Positions 24,024 through 33,092 of a stretch of 64,000 nucleotides of DNA are shown here, one piece after another (within the stretch, counting starts at the first letter, position 1; every line of letters begins with the position of its first letter). Location: assembly GCA_014650475.1 (NCBI GenBank), contig BMVA01000001.1, positions 434,001-498,000 of the forward strand. The letters are read 5' to 3'. Source of the stretch: Streptomyces albogriseolus (GTDB lineage: Bacteria; Actinomycetota; Actinomycetes; Streptomycetales; Streptomycetaceae). A program made the translations under genes and the position numbers. The notes beneath the pieces were generated by a model. It had not been told where the DNA came from, did not search any database, and saw only the letters and a list, made by a program, of their open reading frames with translations.

Positions 24024-25274
24024 TCACTCGAAGGCGAGGGTTTCCGTGATGCGCCGCGCGGCGCGTTCGGCCTCCTTCCCGGGGTCGGCGCCGGTGAGCA
24101 CCTTCGTCATGTACTCCTTGATCGGGTTGTCGGCCTCGACCACGCTCCACCGGGGCGTGGCCGGGGTGGCCCGGCCCCGTGCGGCGCCGGCCGCCATGGC
24201 CTCCAGGCCCTCCTCCCCCGCGACCGAGCCGGCGAGGTCCGCCTTGTTGGGCACGTAGTTCATGGTGCGGGCGAGGTCGGTGTTCCAGCGGGCGCCGGTG
24301 AGGGCGGCGACGACCTCGACGGCGGCGTCCTCGACGTCCGTGCCGGCCGGGACGACGAGGTCGGAGCCGCCGGTGAAGACGGCGCCGGGGCGGCCCGCCT
24401 CCTTGCCGGGGACGGGGAAGTAGCCGATCTCGTCCTCGAGTCCGGGGTTCTGCTGGACGATGGCACGGACCAGTCCGGGGACGGCGACGATCTGGGCGAC
24501 CCGCCCCTCGGCGAACACGCCCGCCTGGGGCGGGTGCTCCTCGTCGGCGTCGACGGGGCCGTCGCCGAGCCGCTGGAGGCGGCGGTAGAAGTCCATGCCG
24601 CGCAGGGCGGCCTCGCTGTCGAGGGCGCCCCGCCAGACGCCGTCGCGTTCGGTGGCGAGTTCGCCGCCCTCCTCCCAGATGAACCCGGCGAGCGTGTACC
24701 AGTCCTGTCCGGCGAGGTAGATGCCCTGGGTGTCGCCTGTGTCGAGCCGCTCGGTGATCTCCAGCCACTCGTCGCGGGTCTTCGGCGGGGTGACGCCGGC
24801 CGCGCGGAACAGGTCCTTGCGGTAGACGACGACGCGGTTGGCGGCGTACCAGGGGATGCCGTACTGCTGGGAGCCCCAGCGGCCGGGTTCGGCGAGGCCG
24901 GGCAGCCAGTCGTCGCGGCCCCAGTCGCGCATGGACTCCAGGGTGAGGTCCAGCAGACCGTCGCTCTCGGCGTAGGCGGACACCTGGGTGTTGCCGACCT
25001 CGATGACGTCGGGCCCGTCCGCGTCCTTGCCGCGCAGGGCCTGCTGGACCTTCTCGCCGATGCCGGTCCACTCCTGGATGCGGATGTCGAGGTCGAGGGT
25101 CTCGTGCTCGCGCTCGAACTCCTCGGTGAAGCGGTCCAGGAAGTCCTGCGAGGCGCTGTGCTGCATCAGCCACACGGTGACGGTGCGCCGCTGCGCCGCG
25201 CTGTCGGACATCACCCCGCAGCCGGTGAGCAGGGAGGCGGACACACAGACGAGGGCGAGCAGACGGCGTCTCAC
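24024..25274 (-). CDS. Extracellular sugar-binding lipoprotein (ABC-type solute-binding protein), orphan
   Basis: A 416-residue lipoprotein. The signal peptide ends in the lipobox LLTGC with Cys19. The mature protein has the SBP_bac_1 fold of carbohydrate ABC importers (TVTVWLMQHSASQDFLDRFT, DVIEVGNTQVSAYAESDGLL, and NYVPNKADLAG near residue 345). No permease or ATPase gene is adjacent, so it must dock to a transporter encoded elsewhere, perhaps with the multipurpose MsiK ATPase (inference). A DasR-type box lies about 85 bp upstream of the start. It is convergent with egtD. Confidence 0.92.
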   Translation of the reverse strand: MRRRLLALVCVSASLLTGCGVMSDSAAQRRTVTVWLMQHSASQDFLDRFTEEFEREHETLDLDIRIQEWTGIGEKVQQALRGKDADGPDVIEVGNTQVSAYAESDGLLDLTLESMRDWGRDDWLPGLAEPGRWGSQQYGIPWYAANRVVVYRKDLFRAAGVTPPKTRDEWLEITERLDTGDTQGIYLAGQDWYTLAGFIWEEGGELATERDGVWRGALDSEAALRGMDFYRRLQRLGDGPVDADEEHPPQAGVFAEGRVAQIVAVPGLVRAIVQQNPGLEDEIGYFPVPGKEAGRPGAVFTGGSDLVVPAGTDVEDAAVEVVAALTGARWNTDLARTMNYVPNKADLAGSVAGEEGLEAMAAGAARGRATPATPRWSVVEADNPIKEYMTKVLTGADPGKEAERAARRITETLAFE

Positions 25275-25357
25275 GTGGGGTCCTGTTTTTCTGTCTGGCG
25301 GACAGGGCGGGGCCCGGCGTGGGGGGCGAGCCGGAGCTCGGACGGGTGCCCAGCATC

Positions 25358-25371
25358 TTGGTATGGACCAA
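25358..25371. promoter_or_regulatory. DasR-like (dre) box upstream of the solute-binding protein gene
   Basis: On the gene's strand the site reads ATTGGTCCATACCAAG, a TTGGT/ACCAA dyad with 4-bp spacing. The dre consensus, from memory, is close to ACTGGTCTAGACCACT, so both outer arms match and only the centre differs. Another GntR-family sugar regulator could also bind such a dyad. Confidence 0.55.
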
Positions 25372-25488
25372 TGCCCGGGTCAAGGGCGTCGGGTGAACCG
25401 GGCCGACGCCTCGCGCCCGGATCCGGGGTGGGGCACGGTGGAGTGACGTGCGCCACAGGCGGTGGGGCCACCGTGAGAGGAGCAGAGC

Positions 25489-25704
25489 ATGTCGAACCAC
25501 ACCTACCGGGTCACCGAGATCGTCGGCACCTCGCCCGACGGCGTGGACGCGGCCGTCCGCAACGGCATCGAGCGGGCGTCGCGGACGCTGCGCCATCTGG
25601 ACTGGTTCGAGGTGACGCAGGTACGCGGGCAGATCGAGGAGGGGCGCGTCGCGCACTACCAGGTGGGCCTGAAGGTGGGCTTCCGGCTGGAGGAGACGGA
25701 CTGA
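25489..25704 (+). CDS. Dodecin
   Basis: A 71-residue dodecin, a dodecameric flavin-storage protein. It matches the family along its whole length: MSNHTYRVTEIVGTSPDGVD, then AVRNGIERASRTLRHLDWFE. The Trp in LDWFEV is the usual flavin-stacking residue and VGLKVGFRLE is the terminal strand. It probably buffers FMN or lumichrome in the cytoplasm. A GAGAGGAG site lies just upstream. It is a single-gene unit convergent with the HAD phosphatase. Confidence 0.94.
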   Translation: MSNHTYRVTEIVGTSPDGVDAAVRNGIERASRTLRHLDWFEVTQVRGQIEEGRVAHYQVGLKVGFRLEETD

Positions 25705-25717
25705 GCCGCCGTACGGC

Positions 25718-26227
25718 TCAGGTACGGCCCTCGCGCTCCTGCGCGTCCTTCAGCTCGCCCGAGGGGGTCGCCCAGCGGGCATGGACGACGGTGAACCCGG
25801 CCCGGCGGGCGTCCTCGCAGACCAGTTCGTCGTCGTCGACCAGCATCCGCACCTCCCGGGTGCGGGCCAGGCGGCGCAGCACGGCCGCCTTGGTGAACCG
25901 GGCGGGCCGCCGGTCGGCGTTGCCGCGCATGTGCAGCTCCCCCTCGGGCAGTCCCTGAGCGGCCAGCCAGTCCAGGGTGTCGCGGCGGCAGCGTTCGGGC
26001 CGGCCGGTGAGGTAGACGATGTCGCACGTCTGGGCGCTCTCCCGCACCAGCGCGATCCCCTCGGCGAGCGGCGGGTCCTGCGGCGCGGCGGCGAAGAAGC
26101 CGTCCCAGTCGCGGGGCCTGCGCTCCAGGAAGTGCTGGCGGTGCGCGGTGCCGGCGAGGGTGTTGTCGAGATCGAACACGGCCAGCGGACGCCGGGTGCG
26201 GTCGGTGGGCTCGGTGCGGCGGGTCAC
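25718..26227 (-). CDS. HAD-superfamily phosphatase (polynucleotide-kinase phosphatase-like)
   Basis: A 169-residue HAD protein with the nucleophile motif VFDLDNTLAGT (Asp20/Asp22 region), motif II in VYLTGRPERCRRDTLDWLA (Thr), Lys in FTKAAVLRRLA and the acidic pair in MLVDDDELVCEDARRAGF. The TGRPE and DDD arrangement resembles the 3'-phosphatase half of polynucleotide kinase or acid phosphatases. The substrate is unknown. It begins at GTG 26227. It is divergent from the LLM flavoprotein gene with a 59-bp gap. Confidence 0.85.
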   Translation of the reverse strand: MTRRTEPTDRTRRPLAVFDLDNTLAGTAHRQHFLERRPRDWDGFFAAAPQDPPLAEGIALVRESAQTCDIVYLTGRPERCRRDTLDWLAAQGLPEGELHMRGNADRRPARFTKAAVLRRLARTREVRMLVDDDELVCEDARRAGFTVVHARWATPSGELKDAQEREGRT

Positions 26228-26286
26228 CCCCCCACCCTAGACAGCGCGCGCAGGAATCCTGGCGGCCCCCGGGTGTTGAACCCGGT

Positions 26287-27306
26287 ATGAGTTCCGTGAT
26301 CGCCGCGACCCGCTTCTCCCTCCTCGACCGCTCACGGGTGCGCGAAGGGCACACCGCCCCCGAGGCCCTGCGGGACACGGTGGATCTCGCGCGGGAGGCG
26401 GAGCGGCTCGGGTACCACCGGTTCTGGGTGGCCGAGCACCACGGCGTGCCCGGGGTGGCCGGTTCGGCGCCGACCGTGCTGGCGGCGGCGGTCGCCGGGG
26501 CGACCCGCACCATCCGCGTCGGCACCGGCGGGGTGATGCTGCCCAACCACCGTCCGCTGGTGGTGGCCGAGCAGTTCGGCGTGCTGGCCTCGCTGTTCCC
26601 TGACCGGATCGACATGGGTCTGGGCCGCTCGGTGGGGTTCACCGACGGGGTGCGCAGGGCGCTCGGGCGCGACAAGGGCGACGCGGAGGACTTCGCCGCC
26701 CAGATCGACGAGCTGCTCGGCTGGTTCGAGGGCACCTCTCCCACCGGGGTGCACGCCCGGCCGCCCGAGGGGCTGACCGTGCCGCCGTTCGTCCTGGCGA
26801 TGGGCGAGGGCGCGGACATCGCCGCCCGCGCCGGGCTGCCGATGGTCATCGGCGACCTGCGCGACCGCGACCGGATGCGGCGCGGCGTCGACCGCTACCG
26901 CGAGCAGTTCCGCCCCTCCGCGTGGGCGGACGAGCCGTACGTGGTGGTCTCCGGCACCGTGGCGGTGGCGGACACGCCCGGGCAGGCCCGGCGGTTGCTG
27001 ATCCCGGAGGCCTGGTCGATGGCGTACTCCCGCACGCACGGCACCTTCCCGCCGCTGCCGCCCGCCGGGCGCGTCGAGTCCCTGGCGATGAGCGACAAGG
27101 AGCGCGGCTTCTACGAGGCGGGGCTGACCGGACAGCTCGCCGGCACCGAGGAGGAGGTGGAGCGGGAGCTGGAGGCGGTGCTCAAGGACACCGGCGCCCA
27201 GGAGGTCCTCGTCACCACCAGCACCTACGACCGTGAGGCGCTGCTGGACTCCTACCGGCGGCTCGCCGCGCTCGCGGGGCTCGACGGCAGCGCGGCGCGC
27301 CGGTGA
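26287..27306 (+). CDS. LLM-class flavin-dependent oxidoreductase
   Basis: A 339-residue luciferase-like monooxygenase. The family start ARFSLLD-type strand is present (ATRFSLLDRSRVREGHTAPE), followed by GYHRFWVAEHHGVPGVAGSA, IRVGTGGVMLPNHRPLVVAE and LFPDRIDMGLGRSVG, all typical of the MsnO8/bacterial luciferase-alpha-like branch. It would use FMNH2 or F420H2 with oxygen; the substrate is unknown. Its C-terminal part includes a family-typical cap (ETYDREALLDSYRRLA-like). It is a single-gene unit. Confidence 0.92.
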   Translation: MSSVIAATRFSLLDRSRVREGHTAPEALRDTVDLAREAERLGYHRFWVAEHHGVPGVAGSAPTVLAAAVAGATRTIRVGTGGVMLPNHRPLVVAEQFGVLASLFPDRIDMGLGRSVGFTDGVRRALGRDKGDAEDFAAQIDELLGWFEGTSPTGVHARPPEGLTVPPFVLAMGEGADIAARAGLPMVIGDLRDRDRMRRGVDRYREQFRPSAWADEPYVVVSGTVAVADTPGQARRLLIPEAWSMAYSRTHGTFPPLPPAGRVESLAMSDKERGFYEAGLTGQLAGTEEEVERELEAVLKDTGAQEVLVTTSTYDREALLDSYRRLAALAGLDGSAARR

Positions 27307-27345
27307 GCACACCGGCGCGCCGCGGGGAGAGCGGGGACGGGGGCG

Positions 27346-28344
27346 CTACTCGCGGCCCCGGCCCGGGATGTCACGGCCGCGGCCCGGGACGTCGCGGCCC
27401 CGGCGGCCGTGCTCGTCGGTCATCTCCGTCTCGGCCTCGATGCGCTCCTTGCGCACCCGGCCGCGCACGGTCTCGTTCGTGACCTTCTCCTCGGTGGTCA
27501 TCCGGACGCGCTCGACCGGCACGGCCTCGGTGGTGACCACGGGGCGTTCCTCGTGCAGCGTGACCTCGTGCTGGTCCTCCTTGAAGGCCGGCCCGGACAT
27601 GGCCTCCTCGCGGTTGGCATCGGTGACCGGCTCGCGCTCCACGCGTACTTCCTCGTGGCGGACCGGGACGGTCTGCTGGACCTCCTCGGTCACCACGTAC
27701 TTCCGCAGGCGCGCCCGGCCGGTCTCGTGGCGTTCGACGCCGACGTGCATGCGCTCCTCGGAGCGCGTCATCGCGTCGCCCGTGCCGGCCTCGGCGCGGT
27801 GGGACATCGCGCCGGCCGCGCCGGACCGTTCGGCCGTGGTGCCCTTGGCGCCCGCCGCGGAGGACATGCCGCCCTTCGCGCCCGTCGTGCCCGGCGCGCC
27901 GGACGTGCCGCGGCGTCCGCTCGCCGCTCCGGCGGCGCCCGCCGCTCCGGCGGCGCCCGCGGCCCCGGCGGTTCCGGCCTGACCCGTGGTGCCGCGGCTC
28001 TCCTCGGGGTCGCCGAGAACGCTGTCCCAGTTGATGCCGTAGTACTCGTAGAGCCGGTGTTCCTCGTCCACCGACAGATGGCCGCCCGCGTCGATGTCGA
28101 CACTGGGCGCGCCCTTCACCTTGTCCTTGGGGTAAGGCACCTCCAGGTGGTCCTGAACCATGGAGGCGTCACGGATGGGCACGAACGACTCGCTGGAGCC
28201 GAACATCCCGGTCTTGACGGTCACCCACTCGGGGCGTCCGCTCGCGTCGTCGAGGAAGACGTGCTTCGCGTCGCCGATCTTGTTGCCGTCCCCGTCGTAC
28301 ACGGGGTGATCCAGCAGGATCGAGATCTCTTCGCGGGTGATCAT
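27346..28344 (-). CDS. PRC-barrel and DUF2382 domain protein with collagen-like linker
   Basis: A 332-residue protein with three parts. A PRC-barrel lies at residues about 5-75 (HPVYDGDGNKIGDAKHVFLD). A low-complexity Gly/Ala/Thr linker at about 115-180 carries five AAG-type triplets in a row (TAGAAGAAGAAGAAGAASG). A DUF2382 domain spans about 190-310 (ERMHVGVERHETGRARLRKY, VTEEVQQTVPVRHEEVRVER). The C-terminus ends in two RGRDVPGRGRDIPG-type repeats. PRC/DUF2382 proteins are commonly stress-induced in actinobacteria, but the biochemical role is unknown. The upstream region is unusually AT-rich with two palindromes. Confidence 0.9.
   Translation of the reverse strand: MITREEISILLDHPVYDGDGNKIGDAKHVFLDDASGRPEWVTVKTGMFGSSESFVPIRDASMVQDHLEVPYPKDKVKGAPSVDIDAGGHLSVDEEHRLYEYYGINWDSVLGDPEESRGTTGQAGTAGAAGAAGAAGAAGAASGRRGTSGAPGTTGAKGGMSSAAGAKGTTAERSGAAGAMSHRAEAGTGDAMTRSEERMHVGVERHETGRARLRKYVVTEEVQQTVPVRHEEVRVEREPVTDANREEAMSGPAFKEDQHEVTLHEERPVVTTEAVPVERVRMTTEEKVTNETVRGRVRKERIEAETEMTDEHGRRGRDVPGRGRDIPGRGRE
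27923..27958. repeat. Tandem 18-bp repeat inside the PRC/DUF2382 gene
   Basis: GCCGCTCCGGCGGCGCCC occurs twice in perfect tandem (27923-27940, 27941-27958) and decays into a third imperfect unit. It encodes the AAGAAG-type linker. The copy number is likely to vary between strains by slippage. Confidence 0.85.
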
Positions 28345-28382
28345 CTGTCATCACCCTCCTCTCGGGTCACTCCTCTCCGGTT

Positions 28383-28426
28383 CTCCTGATCAGGAGGTAA
28401 AAAACGGGACGAAAGTGATTAATCAC
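28383..28426. promoter_or_regulatory. Two palindromes in the PRC/DUF2382 upstream region
   Basis: CTCCTGATCAGGAG (28383-28396) is a perfect 14-bp palindrome and GTGATTAATCAC (28415-28426) a perfect 12-bp palindrome, 39-82 bp before the start at 28344. The second, with its flanks, reads AAGTGATTAATCACGC, which resembles the BldD-type AGTGA/TCAC dyad. The surrounding TTTTTTAC and TTTATTTTCC tracts are AT-rich for this genome. Confidence 0.5.
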
Positions 28427-28471
28427 GCTTTATTTTCCACAGTGCGGCAGAAGGGGTCCGGGTACGCGAGA

Positions 28472-28504
28472 CGGGGCCGGAAGGAGCACCTTCTTCCGGC
28501 CCCG
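28472..28504 (-). terminator. Terminator of the sdhCAB operon
   Basis: A 12-bp perfect stem (28472-28483 with 28493-28504) and 9-nt loop start 37 nt beyond the sdhB stop codon. Confidence 0.8.
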
Positions 28505-28541
28505 CCCGTCCGCACCCTCCGGCGAACGTCCGTGGGAGCGG

Positions 28542-29287
28542 CTACCGCTTGCCCGCCTTGCGGGTCGCCCGCAGCCACTCCTTGTTCATGCCCGTGATGG
28601 AGGTCAGCGGGATGCCCTTGGGGCAGGCGGTGGCGCACTCCCCGGCGAGGGTGCAGCCGCCGAAGCCCTCCTCGTCCATCTGCGCCACCATGTCCAGCAC
28701 CCGGGTCTCCCGCTCGGGCGCGCCCTGCGGCAGCACGTTCAGGTGGTTGATCTTGGCCGAGGTGAACAGCATCGCCGCGCCGTTGGGACAGGCCGCGACA
28801 CAGGCGCCGCAGCCGATGCACTCGGCGTGCTCGAAGGCGAGGTCGGCGTCCGGCTTCGGCACCGGGGTGGCGTGCGCCTCGGGGGCGGAGCCGGTGGGCG
28901 CGGTGATGTAGCCGCCGGCCTGGATGATGCGGTCGAAGGCGGAGCGGTCGACCACCAGGTCCTTGATCACCGGGAAGGCGGCGGCCCGCCACGGCTCGAT
29001 GTCGATGGTGTCGCCGTCCTTGAAGGACCGCATGTGCAGCTGGCAGGTGGTGGTGCGCTCGGGCCCGTGGGCGTCGCCGTTGATGACCAGCGAGCAGGCG
29101 CCGCAGATGCCTTCGCGGCAGTCGTGGTCGAAGGCGACCGGGTCCTCGCCCTTGAGGATGAGCTCCTCGTTGAGGGTGTCGAGCATCTCCAGGAAGGACA
29201 TGTCCGGGGAGACGTCGTCCACCTCGTACGTGGACATGGCGCCGTCGGCGTCGGCGTTCTTCTGGCGCCAGACGCGCAGGGTGAGCT

Positions 29288-29291
<4 letters not shown>
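28542..29291 (-). CDS. sdhB: Succinate dehydrogenase iron-sulfur subunit
   Basis: A 249-residue SdhB/FrdB protein carrying the three electron-relay clusters. The [2Fe-2S] site has Cys58, Cys63 and Cys66 in [15 protein letters not shown], plus a later Cys in TTCQLH. The ferredoxin-like domain has [14 protein letters not shown] and [14 protein letters not shown] for the [4Fe-4S] and [3Fe-4S] clusters. It links SdhA to the membrane subunit and quinone pool. Its ATG overlaps the sdhA stop by 4 bp (ATGA). It is the last gene of sdhCAB. Confidence 0.95.
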
Positions 29292-31237
<1,946 letters not shown>

Positions 31238-31239
31238 GG

Positions 31240-31947
31240 TCAGCTCACCACTCCGGTCATGACGCCCACGGGGACGGCGAGGAAGCCGGCCGTGAGCAGC
31301 AGCGCAAGGGCGTTGGCGGTGGTCTTCAGGGCGCGGTCGCGGGTGCGGCTGCCGGCGCCGAGGGTCTGGGCGGCGCTCCAGAAGCCGTGCCGGATGTGCA
31401 GGCCGACGGCCAGCATCGCGACGATGTAGATGGTGTTGCCGTACCAGGTGGAGAAGGTGTCCACGACGTTCTGGTAGGGCTTGCCGGACTCGAAGCCGCC
31501 GGAGTGGACGGTGCCGGTCGTCAGGTCGAGGAGGTGCCAGACGATGAACAGGGCGAGGATGATCCCGCCCCAGCGCATGGTGCGCGTGGCGTAGCTCGCC
31601 CGCGCCTTCTTGTGCACGTACGCGACCGGGCGCGCCTTGATGTCGCGGCGGCTGAGCTGGTACGCGGAGACGGCGTGGGCGACCACGGCGAGGACCAGCA
31701 CCACGCGGACGGCCCACAGCGTCCACTCGTAGTGCATGAACGGTTCGCCGATCGTGCGCAGCCAGTGGGCGTAGTGGTTGAACTCCCCCGCCCCGAAGAA
31801 GATCTTCAGATTGCCGAGCATATGGACGACCAGGTACAGCAGCATGATCAGGCCGCTGACCGCCATCACTGTCTTCTTGCCGACGGTCGAGTCCCACACC
31901 GTGCGTGCCATGGACGGCCGTCGGTCCGTCCGCGTTGCCAGAACCAT
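31240..31947 (-). CDS. sdhC: Succinate dehydrogenase cytochrome b membrane subunit
   Basis: A 235-residue integral membrane protein with five hydrophobic helices (for example [20 protein letters not shown] and [18 protein letters not shown]). Histidines within helices are suited to two b haems, the type-B architecture with no separate SdhD. It anchors SdhAB and reduces menaquinone. I used ATG 31947; ATG 31911 (12 codons later, [11 protein letters not shown]) is the alternative, and neither has a strong ribosome site. It is the first gene of the operon, facing a LysR gene. Confidence 0.92.
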   Translation of the reverse strand: MVLATRTDRRPSMARTVWDSTVGKKTVMAVSGLIMLLYLVVHMLGNLKIFFGAGEFNHYAHWLRTIGEPFMHYEWTLWAVRVVLVLAVVAHAVSAYQLSRRDIKARPVAYVHKKARASYATRTMRWGGIILALFIVWHLLDLTTGTVHSGGFESGKPYQNVVDTFSTWYGNTIYIVAMLAVGLHIRHGFWSAAQTLGAGSRTRDRALKTTANALALLLTAGFLAVPVGVMTGVVS

Positions 31948-32006
31948 GTCATCAGACGCTAGGGCCGGAGGGCCCCATCGGTCCAAGACATGGTGCGGCT
32001 CGATTC

Positions 32007-32023
32007 GATAGGGTCCGCCTATC
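32007..32023. promoter_or_regulatory. LysR box between sdhC and the LysR gene
   Basis: GATAGGGTCCGCCTATC is a perfect 6-bp inverted repeat with a 5-bp spacer and contains the T-N11-A signature of LysR sites. It ends 8 bp before ATG 32032, and lies 60 bp from the sdhC start, so it could act on both genes. Confidence 0.7.
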
Positions 32024-32031
32024 ATGGCTGG

Positions 32032-32916
32032 ATGCAGTTCCAGCAGCTCCAGTACTTCGTGGCGGTGGCCGAGACCCGGCACTTCACGCGCGCCGCCGAG
32101 CTGGTCCACGTCGCCCAGCCGTCCCTGTCGCAGCAGATCAAGGCGCTGGAGCGGGAGCTGGGCGCGGACCTGTTCCGGCGGGCGCGCGGCAACATCACGC
32201 TGACCGACGCGGGCGAGGCGCTGCTGCCGCTGGCCCGGCGGATCCTGGCGGACGCGGACACCGCCCGGCACGAGGTGCAGGAGGTGGCACAGCTGCGCAG
32301 CGGCCGGGTGCGGCTCGGCGCGACGCCCAGTCTGTGCACGGGTCTGCTGCCGGACGTGCTGCGCGCCTTCCACGACCGCTACCCGGGCGTCCGGCTGCTG
32401 ATCGAGGAGGGCGGCTCGCACGACCTGGTGCGCGAGCTGGCCCGCGGCGCGCTGGACCTCGCCCTGGTGGTGCTGCCGCTGCCGACGCCCTCCCCCGCGC
32501 TGACCACCGTGGAGCTGCTGCGGGAGGACCTGGTGGTGGTCTCCTCCCCGGACGCCCCCCGCCCCGGCCGGGCGCGGCGCGCGGTGCGGATCGCCGACCT
32601 GGAGGGGGAACGCCTGGTGATGTTCCGGCACGGCTACGACCTGCGGGAGCTGACCGTGGCCGCATGCCGGGCGGAGGGGTTCGAGCCGGAGTTCGCGGTG
32701 GAGGGCGGGGAGATGGACGCGGTGCTGGGGTTCGTGCGGGCGGGGCTGGGCGTGGCGGTGGTGCCCCGCATGGTGGCCGCCCGCTCCGGCCACGGTCTGC
32801 GCGTCACCCCGCTGGCCCGCCCGGGCCTGCACCGGACGATCGCCCTGGCCCACCGCAGCGACGTGGCGCCGCCGCGGGCGGCACGGGAACTTCAGGGGAT
32901 GCTGCTGGAGCGGTGA
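32032..32916 (+). CDS. LysR-family transcriptional regulator divergent from sdhCAB
   Basis: A 294-residue LysR regulator. The helix-turn-helix lies in residues 1-60 (MQFQQLQYFVAVAETRHFTR, HVAQPSLSQQIKALERELGA) and the effector domain follows from about residue 88 (GRVRLGATPSLCTGLLPDVL). ATG 32032 is set by the family's N-terminus; the frame extends 14 codons further upstream through the LysR box, which argues against the longer start. Position and box suggest autorepression and possible control of succinate dehydrogenase. Confidence 0.93.
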   Translation: MQFQQLQYFVAVAETRHFTRAAELVHVAQPSLSQQIKALERELGADLFRRARGNITLTDAGEALLPLARRILADADTARHEVQEVAQLRSGRVRLGATPSLCTGLLPDVLRAFHDRYPGVRLLIEEGGSHDLVRELARGALDLALVVLPLPTPSPALTTVELLREDLVVVSSPDAPRPGRARRAVRIADLEGERLVMFRHGYDLRELTVAACRAEGFEPEFAVEGGEMDAVLGFVRAGLGVAVVPRMVAARSGHGLRVTPLARPGLHRTIALAHRSDVAPPRAARELQGMLLER

Positions 32917-32986
32917 GGACCGGCTCCGAACCGCCGGCGATCTTCAGCGCGACCGCCAAGCCGCCCGGCAGGCCCCTCTTCCCACG

Positions 32987-33012
32987 CCCTCAGGGGCGCG
33001 GGGAACTGCGCG
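32987..33012. repeat. Streptomyces-type intergenic dispersed repeat
   Basis: The stretch around AGGGGCGCGGGGAACTGCGC (32992-33011) matches, from memory, a short element found many times between genes in streptomycete genomes, usually near convergent gene ends as here. It sits between the LysR stop and the rmdA stop. Its function is unknown. Confidence 0.55.
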
Positions 33013-33092
33013 CCCGGCCCGGACGAGCCCGCACAGGCCAGGGCACCTCGGGCGGCACCGGCGTGCCCTGGTGGCCGGTCACCGTGCGCACC

